This document shows positions 10,437 to 19,833 of a DNA stretch of 64,000 nt, one piece after another. The position numbers were made by a program, and so were the translations under genes. The DNA comes from Lateolabrax maculatus (Eukaryota > Chordata > Actinopteri > Acropomatiformes > Lateolabracidae): assembly GCA_031216445.1 (NCBI GenBank), contig CM062205.1, forward strand, positions 21,097,501 to 21,161,500. The letters are read 5' to 3'. The notes beneath the pieces are model-generated. The model made no database searches. It was not told where the DNA came from and worked only from the letters and a program-made list of their open reading frames with translations. The stretch's first letter is position 1; each line of letters starts with the position of its first letter.

Positions 10437-10464
10437 GGTTTTTGTGTGACGCTTTTTCATCGTG
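10437..10464 (+). promoter_or_regulatory. D segment 5' recombination signal (12-RSS)
   Basis: Nonamer GGTTTTTGT (10437-10445, perfect inverted consensus), 12-base spacer (10446-10457), heptamer CATCGTG (10458-10464). Read from the coding end, the heptamer is CACGATG, keeping the critical CAC. It would join the V segments. Confidence 0.93.
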
Positions 10465-10476
10465 GGGACAGGGGGC
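10465..10476 (+). other. trbd: TRB diversity segment (D)
   Basis: A 12-base D segment, GGGACAGGGGGC, sits exactly between a 12-RSS on its left and a 23-RSS on its right. That is the arrangement unique to TRB D segments, and it enforces V-to-D-to-J joining. The G-rich core reads glycine-rich in each frame (GTG, GQG, DRG). As I recall it, the sequence equals human TRBD1 base for base. It is the only D found between the last V and the C gene. Confidence 0.95.
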
Positions 10477-10515
10477 CACGGTGATACAATCCTATAGAGC
10501 CGCTGTACAAAAACC
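10477..10515 (+). promoter_or_regulatory. D segment 3' recombination signal (23-RSS)
   Basis: Heptamer CACGGTG 10477-10483, 23-base spacer 10484-10506, nonamer ACAAAAACC 10507-10515 (perfect). It pairs with the J-side 12-type RSSs. Confidence 0.95.
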
Positions 10516-10879
10516 TCCTCCCATTAAAAACCATTGTGTAGACTGCTACATGCTACCTGGGACACTTGGAAGAGCAGAAAAAATGGTTATTTGAAGGCGT
10601 AAAGGATGGCAGGACACTCTGGCACTGAAAAGACAATTTATATGCAAAAAATCAGCTGGAAAAAAGTTTTTAAAATGACTTTCAATTCATATGTGGAGCA
10701 TTTGGATGATTCTTTTACTCATCCTGACAAACAACAAAACATCTTTGGACATTATGAAGCTCATCCTACATGTTTAAACCTTTTTCATCCTCTGGATTAT
10801 TAGTCTGTTAATCTATGAGTCTCAACATGCTGATTATGGAAAATTTTGGTCACTTTTGGTAGAGGAGACATTCAGTGTG

Positions 10880-10930
10880 ACACTGGAGCTGAAGCTTACT
10901 TTGGAAAAGGAACAAAACTCACTGTTTTGG
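10880..10930 (+). CDS. trbj: TRB joining segment J1
   Basis: Reads TGAEAYFGKGTKLTVLG with the FGxG motif, followed by the donor GTAAGT at 10931. Heptamer CAGTGTG 10873-10879, 12-base spacer, nonamer ACTTTTGGT 10852-10860 (6 of 9). K-type J (FGKG). The 336 bases between the D 3' RSS and this J RSS hold nothing recognisable. Confidence 0.88.
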
Positions 10931-11061
10931 GTAAGTTGGAGCTCTCACTACTTCAGTTCACTGCAACAAACTTAAACTTATTTAAACGTCAGTATGAAAG
11001 TGAACGAATAAATTGTTGTTGTGAAAAAGCTGAAATATTGAGCTGAAGTGAGAACACTGTG

Positions 11062-11113
11062 ACCAACAATCAACCTGCTTACTTTGGCCAAGGAACCAAA
11101 CTGACGGTTTTAG
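11062..11113 (+). CDS. trbj: TRB joining segment J2
   Basis: Reads TNNQPAYFGQGTKLTVL, then the donor GTAAAT at 11114. Perfect heptamer CACTGTG 11055-11061; the nonamer is poorly conserved. Q-type J (FGQG). Confidence 0.88.
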
Positions 11114-11254
11114 GTAAATATTTCAGTTTATCACTTTATTTTGGTAAATATAACATTGTTTTAGGGTCTTAGTATAAGCAGAAGTATTGGTAAAATCTTT
11201 CCAAATATAATTCTGGTAGAGAAAGAGTTTCATGCTCAGTATTTCTGCACTGTG

Positions 11255-11305
11255 ACAATGTAAATGAAGCTTACTTTGGAAAAGGAACAAAACTCACTGT
11301 TTTGG
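11255..11305 (+). CDS. trbj: TRB joining segment J3
   Basis: Reads NVNEAYFGKGTKLTVLG, then the donor GTAAGT at 11306. Perfect heptamer 11248-11254 with a weak nonamer. K-type; 375 bases downstream of J1, as J4 is of J2, so J1-J2 and J3-J4 are a duplicated pair. Confidence 0.88.
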
Positions 11306-11436
11306 GTAAGTTTGAGCTCTCACCGCTTCAGTTTACTGCAACAAACTTAAAATAGTAGAATTGTTGGTATGAAAGCAAAGAAAAAATACTGTTGCTATGA
11401 ATAAGCTGAAATATTGAGCTGAAGTGAAACACTGTG

Positions 11437-11488
11437 ACCTACACTGATCCTGCTTACTTTGGCCAAGGAACCAAACTGACGGTTTTAG
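11437..11488 (+). CDS. trbj: TRB joining segment J4
   Basis: Reads TYTDPAYFGQGTKLTVL, then the donor GTAAAT at 11489. Perfect heptamer 11430-11436. Q-type; closest to J2. Confidence 0.88.
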
Positions 11489-11635
11489 GTAAATATTTCA
11501 CTTTTTTCTGTAGTTTGATAGATGTAACATTACTTAAGAGTCTTACTATAAACAGAAGTATTACTAAAATATCTTCAAAGATAATTCTGGTAGAGAAAGA
11601 CACAAGAGTTTCATGCTCAGTATTTCAGCACTGTG

Positions 11636-11686
11636 ACTCTGGAAGTGAAGCTTACTTTGGAAAAGGAACAAAACTCACTGTTTTGG
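11636..11686 (+). CDS. trbj: TRB joining segment J5
   Basis: Reads SGSEAYFGKGTKLTVLG, then the donor GTAAAT at 11687. Perfect heptamer 11629-11635. The body is K-type, but the DNA after the donor (ATTTCAGTTTATCAC...) matches the flank of Q-type J2, so this J looks like a K/Q mosaic. Confidence 0.86.
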
Positions 11687-11832
11687 GTAAATATTTCAGT
11701 TTATCACTTTATTTTGGTAAATGTAACATTGCTTTAGGTTCTTACTATAAGCAGAAGTATTAGTAAAATCTTTCCAGAGATAATTCTGGTAGAGAAAGAC
11801 AAGAGTTTCATGCTCAGTATTTCAGCACTGTG

Positions 11833-11888
11833 ACTCTGGAAATGAAGCTTACTTTGGAAAAGGAACAAAACTAAACTGACTGTTCTGG
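11833..11888 (+). pseudogene. trbj: TRB joining segment J6, frame broken
   Basis: Perfect heptamer CACTGTG 11826-11832 and a donor GTAAGT at 11889. The frame that gives EAYFGKGTK runs into a TGA (...TKLN*) before the donor, because five extra bases (an AAACT repeat) lie between the FGKG part and the GACTGTTCTGG end. The segment is 56 nt, against 51 in J1, J3 and J5. The left half is K-type and the right half resembles J7. A rearrangement using it in that frame would not read into the C gene. Confidence 0.85.
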
Positions 11889-12026
11889 GTAAGTCAAGGA
11901 TGATTCAAATTGAACAAATGTAATAAGCTTTGTAACTGGAGTGGTGCATTAAGAAACTTAATGTAGTTGGGTCTTTATAGATTGGTTTCAGCTCAGTGCT
12001 TTTTGATGTTAAGCTTAAGCGCTGTG

Positions 12027-12074
12027 CCAATTACGAAGCCTATTTCGGCCAGGGAACTAAACTGACTGTTCTTG
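12027..12074 (+). CDS. trbj: TRB joining segment J7
   Basis: Reads NYEAYFGQGTKLTVL, then the donor GTAAGT at 12075. Heptamer CGCTGTG 12020-12026, 13-base spacer, nonamer GCTTTTTGA 11998-12006 (7 of 9). Q-type. Confidence 0.86.
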
Positions 12075-12324
12075 GTAAGTAAGACAACAAACGTTCTGAT
12101 TAATTCACCTGTAAGAGAAGTAAAACATATACAAGCAGGTTGGTTGTTGAAGGAAAAGGTTTTTTTCAGTTTTAAACTCACTTCGCTTACTAAAAACCAG
12201 ACTGCATTGGGTTTAAATAAAAGTGACATTCAGTACAACAAAGTACATTTAAAAGCAAGCAAAATATAAAGAAGTAAAAGTAGCATGTCTTAGGCTGTTT
12301 TGAGCACTGACCAAGTGCACTGTG

Positions 12325-12378
12325 ACTCTGGTGCTAATGAAGCTTACTTCGGTGGAGGGACAAAGTTAACCGTTTTAG
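12325..12378 (+). CDS. trbj: TRB joining segment J8
   Basis: Reads SGANEAYFGGGTKLTVL, then the donor GTAAGA at 12379. Perfect heptamer 12318-12324; weak nonamer. G-type (FGGG). Confidence 0.88.
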
Positions 12379-12555
12379 GTAAGAAACATATATTGTATTT
12401 AAAGTCTATGATAAAGTCTGTGGTAAGAGATCAGAATAAATGTAAAAAGCATTGTAACTGGAGTAGTTCTTTAACAACCTTACTGCACTCTGTTACTGTA
12501 CCGCTAAAGTTTAAGTTCTGCTCAGTGCTTTTTGTTCTTAAGCTTAAACGCTGTG

Positions 12556-12602
12556 TCAGTTCGAAGCCTATTTCGGCCAAGGCACAAAACTGACTGTTCT
12601 AG
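12556..12602 (+). CDS. trbj: TRB joining segment J9
   Basis: Reads QFEAYFGQGTKLTVL, then the donor GTAAGT at 12603. Heptamer CGCTGTG 12549-12555, 13-base spacer, nonamer GCTTTTTGT 12527-12535 (8 of 9). Q-type. Confidence 0.87.
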
Positions 12603-12705
12603 GTAAGTAATACAACAAAGTAAATTTAAAAGCAAGCAAAACTAAAGATGCAAAGTAAAAGTAGCATGTCTTAGGCTGTTTTGAGCACTGATCAAGTGCA
12701 CTGTG

Positions 12706-12759
12706 ACACTGGTGGTTATGAAGCTTTCTTCGGTGGAGGGACAAAGTTAACCGTTTTAG
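12706..12759 (+). CDS. trbj: TRB joining segment J10
   Basis: Reads TGGYEAFFGGGTKLTVL, then the donor GTAAGA at 12760. Perfect heptamer 12699-12705; weak nonamer. G-type. Confidence 0.88.
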
Positions 12760-12881
12760 GTAAGAAATCAAACAAATGAAAAAAAGCATTACAATTGGAG
12801 AGTTTATTTAAGAAACTTACTGCACTCAAGTCCAGCTAAAGTTTAGCTGAGAGGTTTTTGTTCTTAAGCTTAAACGCTGTG

Positions 12882-12928
12882 TCAGAGGGAAGCCTATTTC
12901 GGCCAAGGCACAAAACTGACTGTTCTAG
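12882..12928 (+). CDS. trbj: TRB joining segment J11
   Basis: Reads QREAYFGQGTKLTVL, then the donor GTAAGT at 12929. Heptamer CGCTGTG 12875-12881, 13-base spacer, perfect nonamer GGTTTTTGT 12853-12861. Q-type. Confidence 0.88.
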
Positions 12929-13107
12929 GTAAGTTAACATGAAGACTAACAGGGTGGTTATTGAGAGGTTTGTGTTGAATACAACTTGCACAAAACAGGC
13001 TGTTGATTTTAAAAAGGAACGTTGCATTTATAGCAAAACTAGAAACTAAAGATGCAAAGTAAAAGCAGCCTCTTCAGTTGTTTTGAGCACTGATCAAGAG
13101 CACTGTG

Positions 13108-13158
13108 ACTCTGGTTATGAAGCTTTCTTTGGTGGAGGGACAAAGTTAACCGTTTTAG
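13108..13158 (+). CDS. trbj: TRB joining segment J12
   Basis: Reads SGYEAFFGGGTKLTVL, then the donor GTAAGA at 13159. Perfect heptamer 13101-13107. G-type; 402 bases downstream of J10. Confidence 0.88.
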
Positions 13159-13282
13159 GTAAGAAATCAAACAAATGAAAAAAAAAACACTGTTATTTAA
13201 ATGTTTATTCAAGAAACTTACTGCACTCAAGTCCAGCTAAAGTTTAGCTGAGAGGTTTTTGTTCTTAAGCTTAAACGCTGTG

Positions 13283-13329
13283 TCAGTACGAAGCCTATTT
13301 CGGCCAAGGCACAAAACTGACTGTTCTAG
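13283..13329 (+). CDS. trbj: TRB joining segment J13
   Basis: Reads QYEAYFGQGTKLTVL, then the donor GTAAGT at 13330. Heptamer CGCTGTG 13276-13282, 13-base spacer, perfect nonamer GGTTTTTGT 13254-13262. Q-type; nearly identical to J11, 401 bases downstream. Confidence 0.88.
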
Positions 13330-13509
13330 GTAAGTTAACATGAAGACTAACAGGGTGGTCATTGAGAGGTTTGTGTTGAATACAACTTGCACAAAACAGG
13401 CTGTTGATTTTAAAAAGGAACGTTGCATTTATCGCAAAACTAGAAACTAAAAGATGCAAAGTAAAAGCAGCCTCTTCAGTTGTTTTGAGCACTGATCCAG
13501 TTCACTGTG

Positions 13510-13566
13510 ACTCTGGTGGTGGTTCAGAGGCTTTCTTTGGTGGAGGAACAAAGTTAACAGTTTTAG
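13510..13566 (+). CDS. trbj: TRB joining segment J14
   Basis: Reads SGGGSEAFFGGGTKLTVL, then the donor GTAAGA at 13567. Perfect heptamer 13503-13509. G-type and the longest intact J (57 nt); 402 bases downstream of J12. Confidence 0.88.
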
Positions 13567-13876
13567 GTAAGAAAATATTTAAAGTTCATTAATCAGGCTA
13601 TTGTTCAGGTACGATTTTGTTAAGATGTTTCTGATACTGTAAAGTTACCCTTAATCTCAAAGGACTCCTAAGCACCAAAGTTTCAACCATTACTAGATTA
13701 AATAATCATAAAATAACAAATACAAAAAGCATGAATAGAAGTTTAAATGGTGAAAATAAATCTGGGAGGATTTTGCAAAAGAAAAGTTAGAGTCTTTGCA
13801 TGTCTAGGAGTGACACAGTGGCACAGATAAAGAGAGGCAGCGGGAAGAGCTTTTGTTACAGTTGAAAGTCTCTGTG

Positions 13877-13926
13877 CTCCTACAGCGAGGCTTACTTTGG
13901 AGCTGGAACTAAACTCACTGTTTTAG
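13877..13926 (+). CDS. trbj: TRB joining segment J15
   Basis: Reads SYSEAYFGAGTKLTVL, then the donor GTAAGA at 13927. Heptamer CTCTGTG 13870-13876 (keeps the coding-end CAC), 13-base spacer, nonamer AGCTTTTGT 13848-13856 (7 of 9). A-type (FGAG). Confidence 0.86.
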
Positions 13927-14214
13927 GTAAGAAAACCTGCAACAAAAATTCTCACAGATATTTATTCACAGCTTGTTTGCAGTGTATGTGTAAGAAAGAG
14001 TGTCCAGTATAAAACTTATACTTTTAGAGTTTGTATTTGATGCTTGTAAACAAAGTATTCTGTTTTTAAAAAGTGCAAAAGAGATTATGGTGGAAGTTTG
14101 TGACAAACGTTGTCTACGCTGTCCAGTAAAAGTTCTGCAGCAATAAAATATTTGGCTCGATGCCCAGATTGTCACTCTCGCAGCTAGTTCTTATAAACTC
14201 TGTGAAACACTGTG

Positions 14215-14266
14215 AGTTTTCAGTCAGAGGCTTACTTCGGAGCTGGAACTAAACTCACTGTTTTAG
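14215..14266 (+). CDS. trbj: TRB joining segment J16
   Basis: Reads SFQSEAYFGAGTKLTVL, then the donor GTAAGA at 14267. Perfect heptamer CACTGTG 14208-14214. A-type; paralogue of J15. Confidence 0.87.
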
Positions 14267-14569
14267 GTAAGATGATTACAAAAACTTACATAAACTAACA
14301 CAATGTTCTGTGGGATATGATGGCAACACTAGTTGGAAATTACCATGTTAGAGTTAAGGGTTGTTTTTAATCTCATGCTCTTGACTGGACATTAAATCTG
14401 AAGATTATTTAAAAAAAGGTTTCATTTAATTTGGCAGGAATACGTATTGTTTCTACATTTTTGTGTGCATGAATGTTTTTAGATTATCTGAAGAAAGAGC
14501 ACAAACACAGTCTACAGATTTCAGTGCTGTAAGGTTGAGTAGTTTTTTCTGTAGCGTTGTATCAGTGTG

Positions 14570-14621
14570 AACAACTACGACCCTGCTTACTTTGGCAGTG
14601 GCACCAGACTGACAGTGTTGG
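14570..14621 (+). CDS. trbj: TRB joining segment J17
   Basis: Reads NYDPAYFGSGTRLTVLG, then the donor GTAAGA at 14622. Heptamer CAGTGTG 14563-14569, 12-base spacer, nonamer GTTTTTTCT 14542-14550 (7 of 9). It has GTRLTVL instead of GTKLTVL and stands outside the duplicated groups. Confidence 0.87.
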
Positions 14622-15104
14622 GTAAGAAAAAGATTTTAAAAAATCCTGCACATTAATGCCTGTCTTAGGCTTCTCTTAACTTAAATCTGAGAATTATTGT
14701 TAAATTTAGGGTTGTTTTACTGTCTTGTTTAGTGATTTTGTGGAGCAGCACTGTGTTGCTGTGTAGGTTAATTAATGAATTGAGATAAATCTCTCTGATC
14801 TGCTAGTCGTACTCAACTTATTTAAGTTAATCCATTACTTATTTTCAAGCTGTATAAATTGACACTCAGAGGACATTAAGATTTTCTCTGCTGTTAAACA
14901 GATGGTAAAAAGTTGTATTATTAAGTAAAAAGTTCTATTTGAATTACATTAATGAATCTAAAAGTGGGATACACGTGATGAAGTGATTGTACCTTATATT
15001 TACAAGTTTGTGGAAAACTCACAAAAGCAGTAACAAAACAAGTTAGACATTAATTCAGTGGTTGCAGATCTTTGTCAGTTTTTCACATGTGAGTCAGCGG
15101 TGTG

Positions 15105-15157
15105 CTCAGGCACTTATCCTGCTGAGTTCGGAGAGGGAACCAGGCTAACAGTTCTTG
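15105..15157 (+). CDS. trbj: TRB joining segment J18
   Basis: Reads SGTYPAEFGEGTRLTVL, then the donor GTAAGA at 15158. Heptamer CGGTGTG 15098-15104, 12-base spacer, nonamer AGTTTTTCA 15077-15085 (6 of 9). It is the last J, 144 bases before C exon 1. It has FGEG, and Glu in place of the usual Tyr or Phe before the motif Phe. Confidence 0.85.
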
Positions 15158-15301
15158 GTAAGATCACTGCAATAAAACCCAAAATCTATCTGAAGGAAGA
15201 AGGCTGTCATGACTCTCAGTGTGAGCTTTGAAACCTGTAATGATTTGCTGTAGATCTATATGCAACTTTAATTTGGTGATTTATGTCTTTTGTCCTTGCA
15301 G

Positions 15302-16281
15302 AATCAGGTCTTGAAGTCACCAAACCAACAGTGAAAGTACTTAAACCTTCAAAAAAGGAGTGTCGAAACTCAAAAGACGAAAGAAAGAAGAAGACCTTAG
15401 TTTGTGTGGCCAGTCGATTCTACCCAGACCACGTCAGTGTAAACTGGGAAATCAATGGGGCCAATGTCGAAGACGGTGTGGCAACTGACAACGCTGCCCT
15501 GCGGAATGGCAGCTATTACAAAATCACCAGCAGGCTGAGGGTCTTTGTACAAGATTGGAACAAAAAGGGAAAGAACTTCACCTGTATTGTCAGTTTCTTC
15601 AATGGAAAGGAAACCATCACTGTGGCAGACACAATTCTTGGTGTTAAAGGTATGTTCTTTTGGAACTCAGATATGACCTAACCTTTTAATGGGAAAACTG
15701 TAAACAATCATCTGTCCTTGTCTAATCCATTTTATTTTTCTATCAATGGAATCAATTGAAGGGAAGAACGTTACAAGAGGTAAATATACAAATTTTTGGT
15801 TTTGTGCACCTCAAGTCAAGAACACTTCCATAATTATCATCACATAGAAAACATTTAGTTTCCTACATATCTGAAAACAATTAACTGATTGTGGTGTTTA
15901 AAGCATAAACAAAGTCTTAACTGCATTCATAAACTGTCTCCACAAACTGCACTGGACGTTTCCTCTTTGAATGAAGTCACTCATATGAATGTTTGAACTT
16001 TCTGCAGACAAATATATGAGGATCACACACACTGCCAAATTCTCCTACAGTGTTTTTATCGCCAAGAGCAGCATCTATGGAGCCTTTGTAGCGTTTCTGG
16101 TGTGGAAGCTTCAGGTTTGTTCTACACAGTGTGACCTGTCTCTGACACTTATCCTTAATGATTTACTGCACTTGACATAAAAACAGGTCTTGTACGCTTT
16201 AATATGTGAATGAACAAGTAATTGGAAGAGCTCATGACATTGTGTCCTTTGCAGGGTTCAGGTGGAAAGTGGAACAACTGA
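15302..16281 (+). CDS. trbc: TRB constant gene, four exons
   Basis: Constant region of the T-cell receptor beta chain. Exon 1 is 15302-15649, spliced to the J donor in phase 1 (G|AA gives ESGLEVTKPTV). It is an Ig C1-type domain with cysteines in TLVCVASRFYPDHVSV and NFTCIVSFF, and the beta-chain signature TSRLRVFVQDW. Exon 2 is 18 nt (15762-15779, GKNVTR). Exon 3 is 16008-16114 (DKYMRITHTAKFSYSVF..., then a membrane segment with lysine near KSSIYGAFVAFLVWKLQ). Exon 4 is 16255-16281 (GSGGKWNN stop). The domain lacks the long FG-loop insertion of mammals. No cysteine is seen in the connecting peptide; an extra one sits near the domain start (KKECRN). Membrane lysines would pair with CD3 subunits. 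Poly(A) signals are at 16333 and 16559. Confidence 0.95.
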
Positions 16282-16332
16282 GAGCTGAGCTGAGCTGAAC
16301 AAATCAACAGATCAATAGTGTTTGTTTCTGTA

Positions 16333-16338
16333 AATAAA
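16333..16338 (+). terminator. trbc polyadenylation signal
   Basis: AATAAA lies 51 bases after the trbc stop codon. A second AATAAA at 16559-16564 may serve a longer 3' UTR. Confidence 0.7.
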
Positions 16339-16564
16339 GGGTGAAAACATTGAAGTTATATTTCCACAACTTTATATGTTGCATTTGCATTGTTAATCAA
16401 ATAGACAATCAAATTTTGCTAAAATGATGATGAAGATGAACAGTTATTTGCATATTCTTGTTACAATCTCAAAGCTACTTTGGATTTATATAAATACTAT
16501 AAATAATAATTCTGTGTGTTTGTGGCTGTGAATCACTTGTTTGCTTAATTTTCTTCTCAATAAA

Positions 16565-19191
16565 AGTATTTCAGAGGATCTCGTCAATCATGTGCAGTTA
16601 TTTCTCTATAAAACTTTGTACCCTGAGTTACTCACTGAGTTTTTTTTTTTATTTTTATAACCCATGACCAGAAAAGGACGTGGGTTAATCTTAATATAAG
16701 ACACTGCTCATACAGTAATGGTTGATTTAAATAAGAAAGATTTGGGCAGATAAATTACATTTGTCAGTTGCTCTAAATTGTTGCCAACAGAGTTGATTAC
16801 ATATAAGCAGTAACCCCCACCACCCCCTCATTGTTCTCACATCTCATGAGGTATTTTTAGCTGCTTGCCTATCTGCCTGTTTTCTGAGAAAGAAACTATT
16901 TCTCACCTACATAGATTATGCTAAAACATCTCAGCTCAGAAAAACTTAATAAGCAGGTTAATTTGGGTCTTAAAATTTTTTTCCACAGAGCAAACTGAGA
17001 GGTGACTAAAGTTTCTCTAGTGACATTTGATTGATAGATTTAATTCCAATGACTAATCTGTATATTAACAGCATTTGACCTTATTGAATTGGGTTTATTT
17101 AAGTCATATCTAGTTTTTCCACTTTGCACAAATGAGGGAAGCTTATTACATTTTACATTCTCTTTATGAATAAAGAAGTTATTCCTTTAGTTCAAACACT
17201 GTCAGTAGGAACATAAATGTAAGACTGTGAGTCTACCATATAACAACAGGATATCAACATTGTCATCTGAGTACAGAAGAAGGTCAAAGCTGTTGTTGGT
17301 GAGGGAGACAAACGAGTCTTGAAACCCTGCAGGGGAGCAGAGAGCGACAGCAGAGGAGAGGATGTGGTCAGAGCAGCCTGCAGATCGTTCTCTGTTCTCA
17401 GAAATGACGAAGGTGCAACCTGCAACTTTACCACAACCTCCGGCTCTCAGAGCACATCTGCATCTTTGCACCAACCCCCCCCCCCGTACAGCACATCTCT
17501 GAGCAAACAGCTGGGAAAACCTCCACTTCTGTGTCAACTGAAGCTACACAATGAACATAAGTGTGTGTTATATTACATATAATGTCAGAAACCTTCACCA
17601 CAGCTGTTTACTGAGATCTGGTGCAGAAATTTGCATTTGAATGTTTTTAAGTAGAGCATGAGAGTGGTGTAAAATGAGTTCTGTCACAATCACAGAGATT
17701 AAAACATTATCATGTAGACTTCAACTGAACTATCAACAGTTCACTTAATGAGTCTGTAAGGGTGCTATATTTAATTGTAGTGTTAGAAACATAGATTTGT
17801 CATTTACTAAATGCTTCTGTCCCTCATCAAACTATAAATACATTTTTTATCAGTAAAGACCCATGTGGGAATCAAACCGATGAAAACAATTTGTTTCCTT
17901 CAAAAACATGTTTGTGTTCGCAGGAGTCACATCAACAGGAAACAACGTCTGTGAGACCGCAACAGAAACATGGAGTGTGTGACATCTGTGAGCTAGATAA
18001 TTATATCTTCTCCTGCAAACCCTGACCTTTAGATTAATTCATATGCTGCTGTTTTTATCTCTTTTTGCTTGTGTGGTTATTTAAAACTCCCAGGCAGTAT
18101 TTGTGCCATGCAATATTGTAAGAGCCACATATGAGACATTTGAGTACATTTTTACAGTCACTAAACATTAAACTGTCTGATGAATTAAAAAAATAACCAC
18201 CTACAGATAAAATGTAAAGTCGATTACAGTTATTTTTCACAAATCATATCATGGGGTGTATAAATAGTACACAATATAAACCTGAGACACAATAAATGCT
18301 ACCTTATAAACCAGAGATTTTCTTATGGGAATTTTGTACTTGTAGCACGATTAAATCTTGCTGTAGTTCTGTACTTGTTGGCACAATATCATACAGCCAG
18401 CTGCACTGAGCTGAACCTGTTTCATGAGAAGCAGTTGATTTTTTAAAGAATTGCAGACCAGGAGTTCCTCTGATATTTCACAACCAGAAGAGTAACGTTC
18501 CTCCAAACAAAGCTTCCACCTTAAAATCATCATCATCACAATTATATTTACAAAAATAAAATACAATATCAAAACGATGCTCAAGTCAAGTCATGTGTAT
18601 TGTACCTTGTAGCCATCTTATACCATCGTCTTATACCATTATATTAAATAGTTCTTTATCTATTTGATGCCTCTTTAAACTATTTCTGCTGTAATGTGAA
18701 TTTATCTTCTCTTCTCTTATCTCAAAACTTATGAAAGCTAATACTGGACAATAATCTTCCTAAGGAGGCATTTTCCATTGACAGGCACAAACCCCTCTTA
18801 GATAACAGCCTGAAACCTTTGAAAAAAATGAAGTTGTACATATAATTATGAGGGTCACGTACTATCTGTGTCTAGATATGTGACATCGGCAGCCTAACTG
18901 ATGCTACGGAGAAAACATCTGGCACACCTGGTTTAAATTAGCAACACCTCGACCTCCTCGATTAGGTATTAAGGTAAAACTGAGAACTTGCAAGATACCA
19001 GCCTGGTATTGCTGTAATACAAGATATATCATAGTTCAGCATCTGGGTATAAAGTAAAAGTTAAACCCAGATGTTCAGTATGAATGATTTGTCATGTTGA
19101 ACGACCCCCTGTGGTGCAAACTGAACGTCAAGTCATGCAGGATTCACATACAGTAATTGAAAGCACCAGGAGCTTTTATCAAAATATTATT
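16565..19191. other. interval between trbc and papln 3' ends
   Basis: A tail-to-tail interval with no gene supported. By analogy with mammals the TRB enhancer could lie here, downstream of C, but I see no motif cluster strong enough to call. No inverted V segment of the mammalian TRBV30 kind was found on the minus strand. Confidence 0.45.
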
Positions 19192-19197
19192 TTTATT
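19192..19197 (-). terminator. papln polyadenylation signal (candidate)
   Basis: TTTATT on the + strand is AATAAA on the minus strand, about 640 bases beyond the papln stop codon. No closer canonical signal was noted. Confidence 0.45.
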
Positions 19198-19833
19198 ATC
19201 AAATAATTACATAAAAATAAACAATACGTAGAGGAAATACAACCTTTTATCAGTGACATGTCAAAATATTGATTAAAAAAGAGCAGTGGAATAATTTCAC
19301 AAGGGAAGGGTTTTCTGGATTTACATGTTAAATCCTTTTAATGACCTGAAAGTAAAATTATTATAATTCTCTAGAAAACAGAGAACGTGTAGAGTCCAGT
19401 GAGTAAATAACTTATTTTAAAGACATGGCAGAGTAAAAAACTCAACTAAAGAAACTTTGACTTTTGCTTCATTACATTCAACAGACTTTATAGGTTTACA
19501 TCGTATGTTTAATCTTAAGGCCCCTATTTAATGTTTCCATATTCAGTGTTTAATGCAGCAGTGTACAAACAGACTCCCTGAACAACACGTTCACAATCTG
19601 GGAACTCCTGGTTCACAGATTTAACTACATCTACAGTAATCAGTCCCTTTTTCATCGCAGTCTTATATTGTGATTCTGCACAACCTGGTCAGATGTGAGT
19701 GTTTTAAGTCCTTTTGGCTATTGCAGAAGTTCAGTGTTGGAAGGTTTCTTTTTTTTAAACTTCAATGTTTCAAACATTGCCCTCCCCTGTCTCCTCTCCC
19801 ACCCGCCCCAGAGTTTTTAAACCCTGCTCGGCT

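Noticed and set aside
10516..15301. A second D segment or second D-J-C cluster.
   Set aside because: No other short G-rich core flanked by 12- and 23-RSS was found; all other RSSs precede J segments.
17192..17582. Overlapping open frames on both strands downstream of trbc.
   Set aside because: No recognisable domain, no splice context and frames overlap on both strands; a chance pattern near a C-run.
16565..19191. Searched for an inverted V segment downstream of C, like mammalian TRBV30.
   Set aside because: No heptamer/nonamer pair next to a V-like frame was seen on the minus strand.
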